A stretch of DNA of 64,000 nucleotides from Geodermatophilus obscurus DSM 43160 (GTDB lineage Bacteria; Actinomycetota; Actinomycetes; Mycobacteriales; Geodermatophilaceae). The notes under the pieces are model-generated. The model saw only the letters and a program-made list of their open reading frames with translations. It had not been told where the DNA came from and did not search any database. A program made the translations under genes and the position numbers. This document shows, one piece after another, positions 52,455 to 61,701 of this stretch. Numbering within the stretch: position 1 is the stretch's first letter; every line of letters begins with the position of its first letter. The stretch lies in the NCBI RefSeq assembly GCF_000025345.1, contig NC_013757.1, forward strand, positions 1,488,001 to 1,552,000. Direction: 5' to 3'.

Positions 52455-52656
52455 AGTTGAAGGACCCCCTCGCCCCCCAGCCGCTCGCACCCCCGCGGCC
52501 GGCCCCCGCAAAGGCGACTGCCCGTCCCCTCACCGTGGAAGGCCCCCGTCCTCCCTGCCCTTCGCCAGCTCAGGCCGGTGCTCCGGGGCGCGGACCGGGG
52601 TCAGGGGTGCGCCGCTCCCGCCCGCGGGCCTGGCAGGGATCCAGGACGGGGGCCGC
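52455..52656. repeat. Dispersed G+C-rich repeat units downstream of the ABC permease
   Basis: Contains GAAGGACCCCCTCGCCCCCC (near 52459) and GTGGAAGGCCCCCGTCCTCC (52535-52554) plus inverted partners (CCAGGACGGGGGCC near 52641). Same family as blocks near 41.0, 56.3, 57.0 and 58.4 kb. Confidence 0.6.
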
Positions 52657-53514
52657 TCACAGGTCGCGGCGCGAGAAGGCCAGCGCGGCCAGCCCCCAGA
52701 CCATCGCCACCCAGACCACCGTCCACGCCAGGTACGCCGCGGTGAGCGGGGCCTCGCTGAGGAAGGGGAACCCCTCCAGCTCGACGCCGAACTGGGCGAG
52801 AGCGGACGGGTCCTGCAGGGAGTGCATGGCCCCGCGCCAGAGCCCGTCGGTGGGCAGCAGCACCCGCGACACCGTGCCGACCCGGGCCACGTCGTCGTTG
52901 CCCAGCGCCTGCCCGATGCCGCCGACCACGCCGGCGATCCAGGTCGCGCCGAACAGCCCGACGGCCACCACGCCGGATGCCATCGGCGACACGACGGTCG
53001 ACAGCAGCAGGCCCAGGGTCAGCAGGACGGTGGTCTGCCCGGCCAGCAGCGCCAGTGCGCCGACGATGTCGGGAGGCCAGTAGCCGACGGTCAGCTCGAC
53101 GACGAGGCACTGGGCCAGGCCGGCGAGGACGACGAACCCGCTGCCGAAGGCCACCAGCCCCAGCCACTTGCCGAGCAGCACGGTCGAGCGCCGCACCGGC
53201 CGGGCCAGCATGGCGAGGGAGATGCCGCTCTCCACCTCACCGGACAGCGTCGGCCCCGCGAGGAACGCCGTGCCCAGCGCCGCGATCAGGCTCATCCCGA
53301 ACATGACGAGGTTGAGCAGCTGGGACGCCACGAGCCGGGCCTGGCCGCTGGTCATGGCCCCGAACTCGGTCTCCACGGAGGCCAGCCGGGCGAAGCCCCA
53401 GCCGCTGAGCACCAGCAGCGCGGCCGTGAGGGCGACCAGCGCCCACAGCACCCGCCGCCGCGAGGCCTCGCGCAGGGTGAGCGCCGCGATCGTGAGCACC
53501 GCGCGGGCGGTCAC
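52657..53514 (-). CDS. ABC-2 type transporter permease
   Basis: A 285-residue permease with six hydrophobic segments: opening TARAVLTIAALTLREASRRRVLW, a large extracellular loop (FARLASVETEFGAMTSGQ), and LAGPTLSGEVESGISLAMLARPVRRS, typical of ABC-2 permeases. Its GTG overlaps the stop of the ATPase gene by four bases. It likely exports a lipid, peptide or drug; substrate unknown. Confidence 0.88.
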   Translation of the reverse strand: MTARAVLTIAALTLREASRRRVLWALVALTAALLVLSGWGFARLASVETEFGAMTSGQARLVASQLLNLVMFGMSLIAALGTAFLAGPTLSGEVESGISLAMLARPVRRSTVLLGKWLGLVAFGSGFVVLAGLAQCLVVELTVGYWPPDIVGALALLAGQTTVLLTLGLLLSTVVSPMASGVVAVGLFGATWIAGVVGGIGQALGNDDVARVGTVSRVLLPTDGLWRGAMHSLQDPSALAQFGVELEGFPFLSEAPLTAAYLAWTVVWVAMVWGLAALAFSRRDL

Positions 53515-54509
53515 GGCCGGCCGTCCCCGGAGCCGGCGCGCAGGATGCCGAGCAACCGCTCCTCCAGGCTGATCCGCGCCGGCTCCACCGCGTGGACCTG
53601 CACGCCGAGCCCCACCAGGTCGCGCACCAGGGAGGGCACCGCGGCCCCGTCGTCGTCGGCGGGCAGCGCGACGGTGGACCACTCGCCCTCGCGCTCGACC
53701 GGCCCGGCGGCGGCCAGCCGCGCCTCGGCCGCGGGGCTCACCCCGGTCAGGTGGAGCCGGACCTCGCGCTGACCGAGCAGCTCGGCCAGCGTGCCGGAGG
53801 CGGCGACCCGGCCGCGGTCCAGCACGACCACCCGGTCGCACACCCGCTCCACCTCGCCGATGAGGTGCGAGTTCAGCACCACCGCCACGCCACGCTCCCG
53901 GAGCGACAGCACCACGTCGCGCACGTCGGCCCGGCCGAGGGGGTCCAGGGCGCTGGTCGGCTCGTCGAGCACCACGAGCTCGGGGCGGGCCACCAGCGCC
54001 ACGGCCAGCCCGAGCCGCTGCTGCATGCCCTTGGAGAAGCCCCCGACCCGGTCCCCGGCGCGGGCGCCCAGCCCGACCAGCTCCAGGCAGCCGTGCTGCT
54101 CGTCCCGGGGGATGTCGGCGCCGGCCAGGCGGACGTGCAGCCGGAGCACCTCGGCCGCGGTCAGCCAGGGCTGGTAGCGGAACAGCTCGGGCAGGTAGCC
54201 CACGCGGGCGCGGGCGGACGGGTCGGCGCCGGGCCGGCCGAGCACCATCACCTCACCCGCGTCGGGACGGACCAGCCCCAGCAGCATCTTGATGACGGTG
54301 GTCTTGCCGGCCCCGTTCGGCCCCAGCAGGCCCACCACCTCACCGCGGCCCACGGACAGCGAGACGCCGTCCACGGCCGTGCGCCGTCCGTAGCGCTTCC
54401 GCAGGCCGTCGCACCACAGGGCCGGGGTCGGGGGCAGGTCGCGGACCAGTTGCGCCGCGGCCCGGACGGCGGCGTCGCCGGGAGCCGCGACCGGAGGTGC
54501 GTCGGCCAT
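53511..54509 (-). CDS. ABC transporter ATP-binding protein
   Basis: A 332-residue ATPase: Walker A GPNGAGKTT near 62, Q-loop, signature GFSKGMQQRLGLA near 155, Walker B LVVLDEPTSALDP near 178 and H-loop NSHLIGEVE. A C-terminal extension of about 100 residues is typical of DrrA/NatA-type exporters. ATG 54509; two bases after the stop of the anti-sigma gene. Confidence 0.93.
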   Translation of the reverse strand: MADAPPVAAPGDAAVRAAAQLVRDLPPTPALWCDGLRKRYGRRTAVDGVSLSVGRGEVVGLLGPNGAGKTTVIKMLLGLVRPDAGEVMVLGRPGADPSARARVGYLPELFRYQPWLTAAEVLRLHVRLAGADIPRDEQHGCLELVGLGARAGDRVGGFSKGMQQRLGLAVALVARPELVVLDEPTSALDPLGRADVRDVVLSLRERGVAVVLNSHLIGEVERVCDRVVVLDRGRVAASGTLAELLGQREVRLHLTGVSPAAEARLAAAGPVEREGEWSTVALPADDDGAAVPSLVRDLVGLGVQVHAVEPARISLEERLLGILRAGSGDGRP

Positions 54510-54511
54510 CG

Positions 54512-55585
54512 TCAGCCCAGCTCGCGGGCCAGTGCCAGCACCTCGTCGGTGCCCAGCGCGCCACCGACCAGGTTGACGACGCCGTCCTCGACCCAGACCA
54601 CGGCGGCCAGCGCCTGGTCGCGCGACTCGAGCACGGTGGCGGGCAGGCCGCCGACCTCCGCCTGCGAGGTCTCCACCAGGTCGACCGGCACCGGGATCGG
54701 CAGGGTCGATCCGTCGGCGGTGAAGGTGCGCAGCTGGGCCGCCACGTCCTCGGGGAGGCCCGGCAGCGAGAGCAGGAAGTCCCGCACGGTCTCGAAGGGG
54801 ACGCCGGACGACGACGCCGTGGGCGCCACCGCGCGGCCGACCACGAGGGTGGGCAGCCCCGACGTCTGCGACCACACCGCCGCGACGCCCGGGCCCGCGG
54901 TGAGGCGCACCTGGCTGCCGTCGAGGCCCGCGGGCACGGGCGGCAGGGGTTCCCCGGACGCCGCCGCGGCCTGCGCGGCCTTCTCGGCGGAGAAGGTGAA
55001 GACGCCGCTCAGCTCACCGACCACCTGGTACACCGGCTCGCCGTCCACGCCCCGGGGCAGGTCGGCCACCTCGGGGACCTCCAGGCCGGTCTCGTTCCGG
55101 GCGGCCGCGGCGTCGGGCACGGACTGCGGGCCGTCGTCGCCGGTGAGCTCGACGTCGCCGTAGGCGGTGAGGTCGGGCAGCGCCACGAGGTCGTCGGGGC
55201 TCACCTCGAGCGGGGCGACCTGCTCGGTGCGGAAGATCGGCAGCCAGTCGTTCGCCGCCGCGACACCGGCGCCGCTGAGGACGACGGCGAAGGCGAGCGC
55301 CGCGGCGGCCGGGCGGCGCAGCAGCCCGCTCCGCCGCCGGGGTGCCGCCGGCACCGCGGCCCGGGCGGGCAGCGCCGTGGACAGCCGCTGCCAGGCGGCC
55401 GCCGGGTCGACGTCCGCGGCGCCGTCGGTGTGCAGCGCGGCCCCGACCACCGTGGCGTCCTCGCGCGCGGCGGCCAGGCCGGTGAGGCAGACGGGGCAGT
55501 CGGCGACGTGCTGCCGGTCGGCGTCGGAGACCCCGGCCGGCTCGTCGACGAGTCGGCGCAGCACGCCCTCAGTCGGATGACGCAT
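54512..55585 (-). CDS. Membrane anti-sigma factor-like protein
   Basis: A 357-residue protein with an N-terminal zinc-binding anti-sigma-like part (HVADCPVCLTGL near 26-37), one membrane segment near residue 90-110 and a long exported domain with the IFRTEQVAPLEVS start. It overlaps the sigma-factor gene by 17 bases, the usual sigma/anti-sigma coupling. It should hold the sigma factor at the membrane until an envelope signal is sensed. Confidence 0.82.
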   Translation of the reverse strand: MRHPTEGVLRRLVDEPAGVSDADRQHVADCPVCLTGLAAAREDATVVGAALHTDGAADVDPAAAWQRLSTALPARAAVPAAPRRRSGLLRRPAAAALAFAVVLSGAGVAAANDWLPIFRTEQVAPLEVSPDDLVALPDLTAYGDVELTGDDGPQSVPDAAAARNETGLEVPEVADLPRGVDGEPVYQVVGELSGVFTFSAEKAAQAAAASGEPLPPVPAGLDGSQVRLTAGPGVAAVWSQTSGLPTLVVGRAVAPTASSSGVPFETVRDFLLSLPGLPEDVAAQLRTFTADGSTLPIPVPVDLVETSQAEVGGLPATVLESRDQALAAVVWVEDGVVNLVGGALGTDEVLALARELG

Positions 55586-56192
55586 GACGGTTCAGCTCCT
55601 CGCGCAGGGCGGATTCGGCGCGCCGCACCGTGGTGCCGACGCTGCCGGGGGACAGATCGAGCGCCGCCGCGACGTCGGCGTAGCTCAGGCCGCTGTGCCG
55701 CAGCACGAGGGCCACGGCCTGTTTCCGGGGCAGCCGGGCCAGCGCGGCCCGGACCCGGCGGCGTTCCTCGAGGGTCACGACCGCGTCGGCCACGTCGGGC
55801 GCGACGACGTCGTCCGCCGCGGCGGCGCTCTCCTCTCGGGAGGCGCGGCGGCGACCCGAGCGGAGCAGGTTCAGCGCGGTGTGGGCCGCGGCGACCGAGA
55901 GCCACCCGCGGGCCTCACCGGCCGGCACGGAGGAACGGCCGAAGGACAGGAACACGTCCTGGGCGACGTCCTCGGCGGAGTCCCGGGACCCGAGCACCCG
56001 GGCGGCCACGCCGACGACCCGCGGGTACTCCCGGCGGAACACCTCGTCGAGGTCGGCACGCACGGCCCCGGTGGCCGCAGACCGGGGGACCGCCACGCCG
56101 TCCGTCCCCCCGATCCGCACGCCCGCGCTCCGCTGCACCGCGCCCGGGAGGGCCAGGACGGCCTCGGGTCGTGCCCGTCGAACGAGGTCCAT
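55569..56192 (-). CDS. ECF sigma factor (sigma-70 family)
   Basis: A 207-residue RNA polymerase sigma factor with region 2 (FRREYPRVVGVAARVLGSRD, DSAEDVAQDVFLSFGRS) and region 4 (LARLPRKQAVALVLRHSGLS, YADVAAALDLSPGSVGTTVR). It heads a four-gene operon (sigma, anti-sigma, ABC ATPase, permease), so it probably activates its own exporter in answer to an envelope or drug signal. ATG 56192 gives a slightly long N-terminus; a later start is possible. Confidence 0.9.
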   Translation of the reverse strand: MDLVRRARPEAVLALPGAVQRSAGVRIGGTDGVAVPRSAATGAVRADLDEVFRREYPRVVGVAARVLGSRDSAEDVAQDVFLSFGRSSVPAGEARGWLSVAAAHTALNLLRSGRRRASREESAAAADDVVAPDVADAVVTLEERRRVRAALARLPRKQAVALVLRHSGLSYADVAAALDLSPGSVGTTVRRAESALREELNRHASSD

Positions 56193-56228
56193 GTCCCTAG
56201 AGCACCGCCCGGGGCCCGTGTGTGACAC

Positions 56229-56345
56229 CCGCCGAGGATGCCTGCCCATGGCCCCCTGCAGGGTCCCGCCGCCGGCCCCGTCCCGAAGCTCGGCCCCTTG
56301 CAGGGTCCCGCCGCGAGCCTGCCAGCGGGAGGGCAGGGGGTCCTC
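56229..56345. repeat. Dispersed repeat block with CTGCAGGGTCCCGCC units
   Basis: Two copies of a GCAGGGTCCCGCCG unit (near 56262 and 56302) alternate with GCCCCGTCCCGAAGCTCG. A third occurs at 56939. Related to GGAGGACGGGGTCCTTCCAC found in other intergenic gaps of the window. Confidence 0.6.
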
Positions 56346-56347
56346 CC

Positions 56348-56860
56348 TCAGGCGCGCCCGGCCAGCGAGCCCGTCTCGTCCACGTAGCGGCCACGCAGCC
56401 GCACGAGCGGGGCGCCGCCGCGTGCCAGCACCGGGACGCCGGTGACCTCCAGCAGGGCCAGCACGTGGTCGCCGGCCCCGACCAGCCGCTCCAGCCGGCA
56501 GTCCAGCGCCGCTAGCCCGCTGTCCAGCACGATCGCCTCGCTGTCCCCCGCCCGCTGCCACGGCACCGACTCGAGCAGGTGGCGGGCGCTGGGCCGCCCG
56601 GCCGAGGAGAACCGGCTGGCCACGATGGCGTGCTCGGCAGCGAGGACGGTCAGCGCGCACCGGCCCACCTCCTCCAGCACCTCGGCCGGGTAGCCGCCCG
56701 CGGTCAGCCCCACAGCGACCAGCGGCGGCTGCGCGGACACGCTCATCACCGAGGTGACGGTGGTACCGACGTCGTCGATGTCGTCGCGGACGGTCAGCAG
56801 GCACACCCCGGCGGCGTACTGGCGCAGCGCCTCGGCGAACGTGGCGGGGTCGACCGGCAT
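56348..56860 (-). CDS. Flavin reductase-family protein
   Basis: A 170-residue FMN-binding split-barrel protein of the flavin reductase-like family, the small component of two-component monooxygenases. Visible: FAEALRQYAAGVCLLTVRD, TVTSVMSVSAQPPLVAVGL, and FSSAGRPSARH. It lies between two repeat blocks, reading toward the sigma gene but separated from it by a repeat. Electron donor NAD(P)H; partner oxygenase not adjacent. Confidence 0.85.
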   Translation of the reverse strand: MPVDPATFAEALRQYAAGVCLLTVRDDIDDVGTTVTSVMSVSAQPPLVAVGLTAGGYPAEVLEEVGRCALTVLAAEHAIVASRFSSAGRPSARHLLESVPWQRAGDSEAIVLDSGLAALDCRLERLVGAGDHVLALLEVTGVPVLARGGAPLVRLRGRYVDETGSLAGRA

Positions 56861-56926
56861 GGCGGCCAGTCGACCACATCCCGGTCCGGGCCGAACGGTG
56901 TGCGCCGGTCGATGACCCGGACGGCG

Positions 56927-57028
56927 GCCCCCGTGCAGGGTCCCGCCGCTGGCCCCGTCCCGAGGCTCACCCCGAGCGTGCGAGGGATGAGGAGGACGGG
57001 GTCCTTCCACGGTGGGGGGCAGGGGGGT
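56927..57028. repeat. Dispersed repeat block (inverted orientation)
   Basis: Holds GCAGGGTCCCGCCGCTGG (near 56939) and GGAGGACGGGGTCCTTCCAC (56991-57010), the reverse complement of the unit at 58425-58445. Confidence 0.6.
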
Positions 57029-57030
57029 CC

Positions 57031-57552
57031 TCAAGCGAGCAGCAGCAGGGCGTAGGCGGCGAGGCTCGGCCCGTCGGTGAACCGGCCGTCGCGGACCATC
57101 GACCGCAGCTCGGCCTCGCTCACGAACGCGGAGCGCATGTCGGCCTCGGTCGCCTCCCGGGCGGTCGGGCCCTGCGCCAGGTCGGTGGCCAGCCAGACGT
57201 CGAACTCCTGCGTGGACAGCCCCGGCGCGAGGTCCAGGTGCCCGAGGTGGCGCAGCGAGCCGGCGCGCAGGCCGGTCTCCTCGGCCAGCTCCGCGCGGGC
57301 CAGCTCCTCGGCGGAGCCGTCCGACCCCGCCGTCCAGGTGCCCTGCGGGAACTCCCAGGCCCGCCGGCCGATCGGGTGGCGGAACTGCTCGACCAGCCAG
57401 AAGCCGTCGCGCTCGTACGGCAGCACGAGCGCGAAGTCCGGTTTCTCGACGACGCTGTAGATCCCGGTGCTGCCGTCGGCGCGCTCCACCACGTCCTCCC
57501 GCACCCGGATCCACGGGTTTCGGTAGACCTCCCTGCTGCCCGTCGTCCGCAC
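57031..57552 (-). CDS. NUDIX hydrolase (ADP-ribose pyrophosphatase-like)
   Basis: A 173-residue NUDIX enzyme. It opens GSREVYRNPWIRVREDVVER and carries FPQGTWTAGSDGSAEELARA then ELAEETGL, in which the Nudix box core EExxEExG is kept while the usual Arg before the first Glu pair is Ala. It probably hydrolyses ADP-ribose or a nucleotide sugar with Mg. GTG 57552. Divergent from the SGNH hydrolase gene, sharing a 58-base promoter region. Confidence 0.85.
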   Translation of the reverse strand: MRTTGSREVYRNPWIRVREDVVERADGSTGIYSVVEKPDFALVLPYERDGFWLVEQFRHPIGRRAWEFPQGTWTAGSDGSAEELARAELAEETGLRAGSLRHLGHLDLAPGLSTQEFDVWLATDLAQGPTAREATEADMRSAFVSEAELRSMVRDGRFTDGPSLAAYALLLLA

Positions 57553-57610
57553 GCGGCCAGCCTCCCAGGGCGGCTCGGCGTGTGTCCGGTCACCGTGCTG
57601 GAGTGGGGAC

Positions 57611-58405
57611 GTGCAGCTCGGACCCTCCCGCACCACGTGGCGCCGCTACGTCGCTCTCGGCGACTCGTTCACCGAGGGGCTGGCCGACGCCGATCCGCAG
57701 CGGCCGGGGGAGTACCGCGGCTGGGCCGACCGGCTGGCCGAGCACCTGGCGGCCGCGGCCGACGGCGACGTGGAGTACGCCAACCTGGCCATCCGCGGCC
57801 GGCTGCTCGCGCAGGTGCTCGACGAGCAGGTGCCGGTCGCGCTGGCCGCCGGGCCGGACCTGGTCAGCCTGGTCGCCGGCGGCAACGACCTGCTCCGCCC
57901 CGGCGCCGACCCCGACCGGCTCGCCGCCGACCTGGAGGACGCCGTCGTCCGCTTCCGGGCTGCCGGCGCCGACGTGCTGCTGGCGACCGGCGTCGACCCG
58001 CGGCAGACGCCGATCCTGCGGCGCACCCGCGGCCGGGTCGCGGTGTTCAACGCCTCGCTGTGGTCGATCGCGGCCCGGCACGGCGCCGTCGTCCTCGACC
58101 AGTGGGGCGCCCGGTGGGTGCAGGACTGGCGGATGTGGGACAGCGACCGCATCCACCTCACCGCCGAGGGCCACCGCCGGACGGCGTTGGCTGCGGCGAC
58201 CGCGCTGGGCCTGCTGGTGGACGACGACTGGCACACCCCGCTGCCCCCGCAGCCGCGCCGCGCACTGCGGGCGGCGTTGGCCGAGGAGGCGGCGTGGGTG
58301 CGCGGGTTCGTCGCGCCGTGGATCGGCCGGCGGCTGCGCGGCCGGTCCTCGGGCGACGGCCGCGCCGCCAAGCGGCCGGTGCCGCTGGCGCTGCCGCGCG
58401 GCTGA
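57611..58405 (+). CDS. Intracellular SGNH/GDSL hydrolase
   Basis: A 264-residue GDSL-family esterase without signal peptide. Motifs: YVALGDSFTEGLAD (nucleophile Ser near 19), block II NLAIRG, block III AGGNDLL, and block V DRIHLTAEGH with Asp and His. Basic C-terminal tail. Similar actinobacterial enzymes act as lysophospholipases/esterases; substrate unknown. GTG start at 57611 with GGGACGTG ahead. Confidence 0.9.
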   Translation: MQLGPSRTTWRRYVALGDSFTEGLADADPQRPGEYRGWADRLAEHLAAAADGDVEYANLAIRGRLLAQVLDEQVPVALAAGPDLVSLVAGGNDLLRPGADPDRLAADLEDAVVRFRAAGADVLLATGVDPRQTPILRRTRGRVAVFNASLWSIAARHGAVVLDQWGARWVQDWRMWDSDRIHLTAEGHRRTALAAATALGLLVDDDWHTPLPPQPRRALRAALAEEAAWVRGFVAPWIGRRLRGRSSGDGRAAKRPVPLALPRG

Positions 58406-58500
58406 ACGAGGACCCCTGCCCCACCGTGGAAGGACCCCGTCCTCCGCACCCCTCGGAGAAGGACCCCTTGCCCCCCACCGCTCGCAGGCTCGCGGCCAGC
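58406..58500. repeat. Dispersed repeat block downstream of SGNH gene
   Basis: Contains CCACCGTGGAAGGACCCCGT (from 58421) with CCTCC following and a diverged second unit GAGAAGGACCCCTTGCCCCC (58456-58475) then a GCTCGCAGGCTCGCGG stretch. Same family as the other blocks. Confidence 0.6.
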
Positions 58501-58520
58501 TCCTGGACGGAGCGGTGCCC

Positions 58521-60518
58521 CTAGTCCGTGTCGAGCCGGCGGTCCTCGGTGGGCAGGCCTTCTGAGACCAGCTCGTCGACCGTCATCGCCCGGGTCGCCG
58601 GCGGCTGGGGCGGGGGCACCGGCGGCAGCCCGGAGGCGACCACGGCCTCGCCGTCGAGCACGTCTTGCACGGTGACCTCGCCGGGCGGCAGGGTGCCGGT
58701 CAGGTCGACGTCCCCGGTGCTCGGGACGGTGGCGGGCAGCGGCGCCGGCCGGCCGAAGGCGTAGCCCTGGGCCATCTCGCAGCCGTGCTCGCGCAGCCAG
58801 TCGGCCTGGTCGAGGTCCTCGATGCCCTCGGCGATGACCTGCAGGCCCATGCCCAGTCCCAGCTGGACCAGGCCCTGCACGAGCGCCGCGGTCGAGGGCT
58901 CGGTGACCACGTCGGCGACGAACGAGCGGTCGATCTTCACCGTGTGGATGGGCAGCCGGTGCAGTGCGGTGATCGCCGAGTAGCCGGTGCCGAAGTCGTC
59001 CAGCGCCAGGGTGACGCCGGCGTCGGTCACCTCGGACACCGCGTGCAGCGTCGCGTCGGCGGCGAACAGCGCCGTCGACTCGGTGATCTCCAGCTCCAGC
59101 CGCTCCGGCGGCAGGCCGGACTCGGCCAGCGCGTCGGTGACCAGCTCGGCGAAGCCGGGCTCGGCGAGGTGGCGGGCGGAGATGTTGACGTGCACCCGCA
59201 GGCCGGCCGGCCAGCCGGCGGCGTCGAAGCAGGCCTGGCGGAGCACCCAGGCGCCCAGCCGGGAGGTGAGCCGGTTGTCCTCCGCGGCGGTGAGGAAGGC
59301 CCCCGGCGGCAGCAGCCCGCGGGTGGGGTGCTGCCAGCGGATGAGCGCCTCGTAGCCGAGCAGCGTCTCGTCGTGCAGCGACACGATCGGCTGGTAGAAC
59401 AGCCGCAGCTCGTCGGACTCCAGGGCGTTGCGCAGGTCGGCCTCCAGCTGCAGCTGGTCGACCTCGCTGTCGGACAGCCCGCCGTCGTGCACCTCGATGC
59501 GGGCGCGGCTGCCGTCGGCCTTGGCCCGGGTGAGCGCGGCGTGCGCCTGGCGCAGCAGGTCGTCGGGGGCGACGTCGGAGCCCAGGGTCAGGCCCACGCT
59601 GGCCGACAGCACGATCTCGCGCTTGCCGATGAGGAACGGGTCGTCGAGCACGCCGAGCAGCCGGTCGGCCATGGTGCGCAGGCCGTCGAGGTCCTCGACG
59701 TCCTCGGCGAGGATGAGGAACTCGTCGCCGCCCAGCCGCACGGCGGTGTCCTCGACCCGCGTGCTCCAGCGCAGCCGGTCGGCGACCTGGATGAGCAGCT
59801 GGTCGCCGGCCTCGTTGCCGAGGACGTCGTTGACCGCCTGGAACCGGTCGAGGTTGAGGTGCACCAGCCCGACCTGCAGCCCGCGGCGGCGGGACAGCGC
59901 GAGGGCGTGGTTGAGCCGGTCGTTGAGGGCCCGCCGGTTGGGCAGGCCGGTCAGCGGATCGGTGAAGGCCCGCCGGACCAGGTCCTCCTCCGCGCGGCGG
60001 CGGTCGGTTCCGTCGATCAGCGAGAGGACGACGAACTGCGGCGTCCCGGTGCTGGTGTGGATGACCTCGTGCGACTGGGTGGCCCACAGCTCGGTGCCGT
60101 CGGCGCGGCGCAGCCGCCGTTCGCCGTCCACCCGCAGCCACGGGTCCAGCGGGCCGTCGGCGCGGTCGGGCACCGGGGCCTCGTCCGGGTGGGCGAGCAG
60201 GTCGACGTGCCGGCCGACCATGTCCTCCGGCGTCCGGCCGGTCATGACGCACAGCGCGTCGTTGACCACGAGCAGGTGGCCGTCGAGGTCGACGAGGGCC
60301 TTGGGGATCGGCGCGGTGACGAACAACGCGCGGAAGAGCTGTCCGCGGTCGGCCAGCAGGGTGTCGATCGCGCGGAGCCTCGAGCCGGCGGCGGCGCCGG
60401 CGGTCCCCTCCTGGGGACGCGACACGTCGTGGGCGCTCAGGTTCACCCGCACAGCCTGCGGGACAGGACCCGTCCAGCCCGGGAACTCGTGGACGGAGAG
60501 TCGTGGTCGACTCACCAC
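58521..60518 (-). CDS. PAS-GGDEF-EAL cyclic-di-GMP protein
   Basis: A 665-residue signalling protein: PAS domain (about 60-185, FRALFVTAPIPKALVDLDGH), GGDEF domain (about 190-350) with RLGGDEFLILAED intact, EAL domain (about 365-610) with YEALIRWQHP, EITESTALFAAD, DDFGTGYSAI and AEGIED. All catalytic residues appear present, so it could both make and break cyclic-di-GMP. No membrane segment, so cytoplasmic. GTG 60518 used; GTG 60446 is an alternative. Linear pGpG from the EAL domain would be degraded by the oligoribonuclease in this window. Confidence 0.92.
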   Translation of the reverse strand: MVSRPRLSVHEFPGWTGPVPQAVRVNLSAHDVSRPQEGTAGAAAGSRLRAIDTLLADRGQLFRALFVTAPIPKALVDLDGHLLVVNDALCVMTGRTPEDMVGRHVDLLAHPDEAPVPDRADGPLDPWLRVDGERRLRRADGTELWATQSHEVIHTSTGTPQFVVLSLIDGTDRRRAEEDLVRRAFTDPLTGLPNRRALNDRLNHALALSRRRGLQVGLVHLNLDRFQAVNDVLGNEAGDQLLIQVADRLRWSTRVEDTAVRLGGDEFLILAEDVEDLDGLRTMADRLLGVLDDPFLIGKREIVLSASVGLTLGSDVAPDDLLRQAHAALTRAKADGSRARIEVHDGGLSDSEVDQLQLEADLRNALESDELRLFYQPIVSLHDETLLGYEALIRWQHPTRGLLPPGAFLTAAEDNRLTSRLGAWVLRQACFDAAGWPAGLRVHVNISARHLAEPGFAELVTDALAESGLPPERLELEITESTALFAADATLHAVSEVTDAGVTLALDDFGTGYSAITALHRLPIHTVKIDRSFVADVVTEPSTAALVQGLVQLGLGMGLQVIAEGIEDLDQADWLREHGCEMAQGYAFGRPAPLPATVPSTGDVDLTGTLPPGEVTVQDVLDGEAVVASGLPPVPPPQPPATRAMTVDELVSEGLPTEDRRLDTD

Positions 60519-60663
60519 AGACAGTCACATTTTGAGCACGTTGAGGCAGGAGTGACGGGTGATGTGCGGCCGGGCTCCCGCCCGGGGTGGTGCTGGCCGT
60601 CGTCGGGAACACGGGCGGGGCTCCTGGTGCTCGACCGCAGCGGAGCGATGAGAGGTGAGGGTG

Positions 60664-61701
60664 ATGGAGAAGCGGATCGGGTTCCTCTCGTTCGGGCACT
60701 GGCAGCCGATCCCGGGCTCGCAGGTGCGGACCGGGCGGGACGCCCTCGTGCAGAGCGTGGAGCTGGCCGTCGCGGCCGAGGAGGTCGGGCTCGACGGGGC
60801 CTACGTGCGGGTGCACCACTTCGCCCGGCAGCTGGCCTCGCCGTTCCCGCTGCTGGCCGCCATGGCCGCGCGGACCCGCCGCATCGAGGTGGGCACCGGC
60901 GTCATCGACATGCGCTACGAGAACCCGCTGTACATGGCCGAGGAGGCCGCGGCGACCGACCTGCTCGGCGACGGGCGGCTGCAGCTCGGGGTGAGCCGGG
61001 GGTCGCCCGAGACGGCGCTGCGCGGCTCGGAGGCCTTCGGGTACGTGCCGCCGGAGGGCTCGACGGACGCCGACCTCGCCCGGCAGAAGACGGCGCTGTT
61101 CATGGCCGCGATCCGGGGCGAGCGCCTGGTGGACGCCGATCCGCGGATGACCGGCGGCATGCCGGGCAGGCTGGCGGTCCAGCCGCAGTCGCCAGGCCTG
61201 GCCGAGCGCATCTGGTGGGGGGCCGGCACCCGGACGACGGGGGAGTGGGCCGCCCGCCAGGGACTGAACCTGATGAGCTCCACGCTGCTCAGCGAGGACA
61301 CCGGCGTGCCCTTCGACGAGCTGCAGGCCGACCAGATCGCCCGCTACCGCGCCGCCTGGGCCGAGGCCGGCTGGGAGCGGACCCCGCGGGTGTCGGTGAG
61401 CCGCAGCGTCCTGCCGGTCACCAGCGATCTCGACCGGCAGTACTTCGGCGAGCGCTCGGGTGAGGACCAGGTCGGCCTGCTCGAGGGGGTGCGCGCCCGT
61501 TTCGGCAAGAGCTACGTCGGCGAGCCCGACCAGCTCGCCGAGGAGCTGGCCGGGGACGCCGCCGTCGGTGAGGCCGACACCCTGCTGCTCACCGTGCCCA
61601 ACATGCTCGGCGTCGAGTACAACGCTCGGCTGCTGGAGACGATCGCCCGCCACGTCGCCCCGGCCATCGGCTGGACGCCGTGGGAGCAGCGCGTCCGCTG
61701 A
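60664..61701 (+). CDS. LLM-class (luciferase-like) flavin oxidoreductase
   Basis: A 345-residue TIM-barrel flavoenzyme of the bacterial-luciferase-like superfamily: EKRIGFLSFGHWQPIPGSQV, GAYVRVHHFARQLASPFPLLAAMAA, VGTGVIDMRYENPLYMAEEA and LQLGVSRGSPETALRGSEAF are characteristic. Members use FMN or F420; the presence of fbiC makes F420 possible but the sequence does not decide. ATG 60664 after TGAGGG. Lone gene; substrate unknown. Confidence 0.9.
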   Translation: MEKRIGFLSFGHWQPIPGSQVRTGRDALVQSVELAVAAEEVGLDGAYVRVHHFARQLASPFPLLAAMAARTRRIEVGTGVIDMRYENPLYMAEEAAATDLLGDGRLQLGVSRGSPETALRGSEAFGYVPPEGSTDADLARQKTALFMAAIRGERLVDADPRMTGGMPGRLAVQPQSPGLAERIWWGAGTRTTGEWAARQGLNLMSSTLLSEDTGVPFDELQADQIARYRAAWAEAGWERTPRVSVSRSVLPVTSDLDRQYFGERSGEDQVGLLEGVRARFGKSYVGEPDQLAEELAGDAAVGEADTLLLTVPNMLGVEYNARLLETIARHVAPAIGWTPWEQRVR

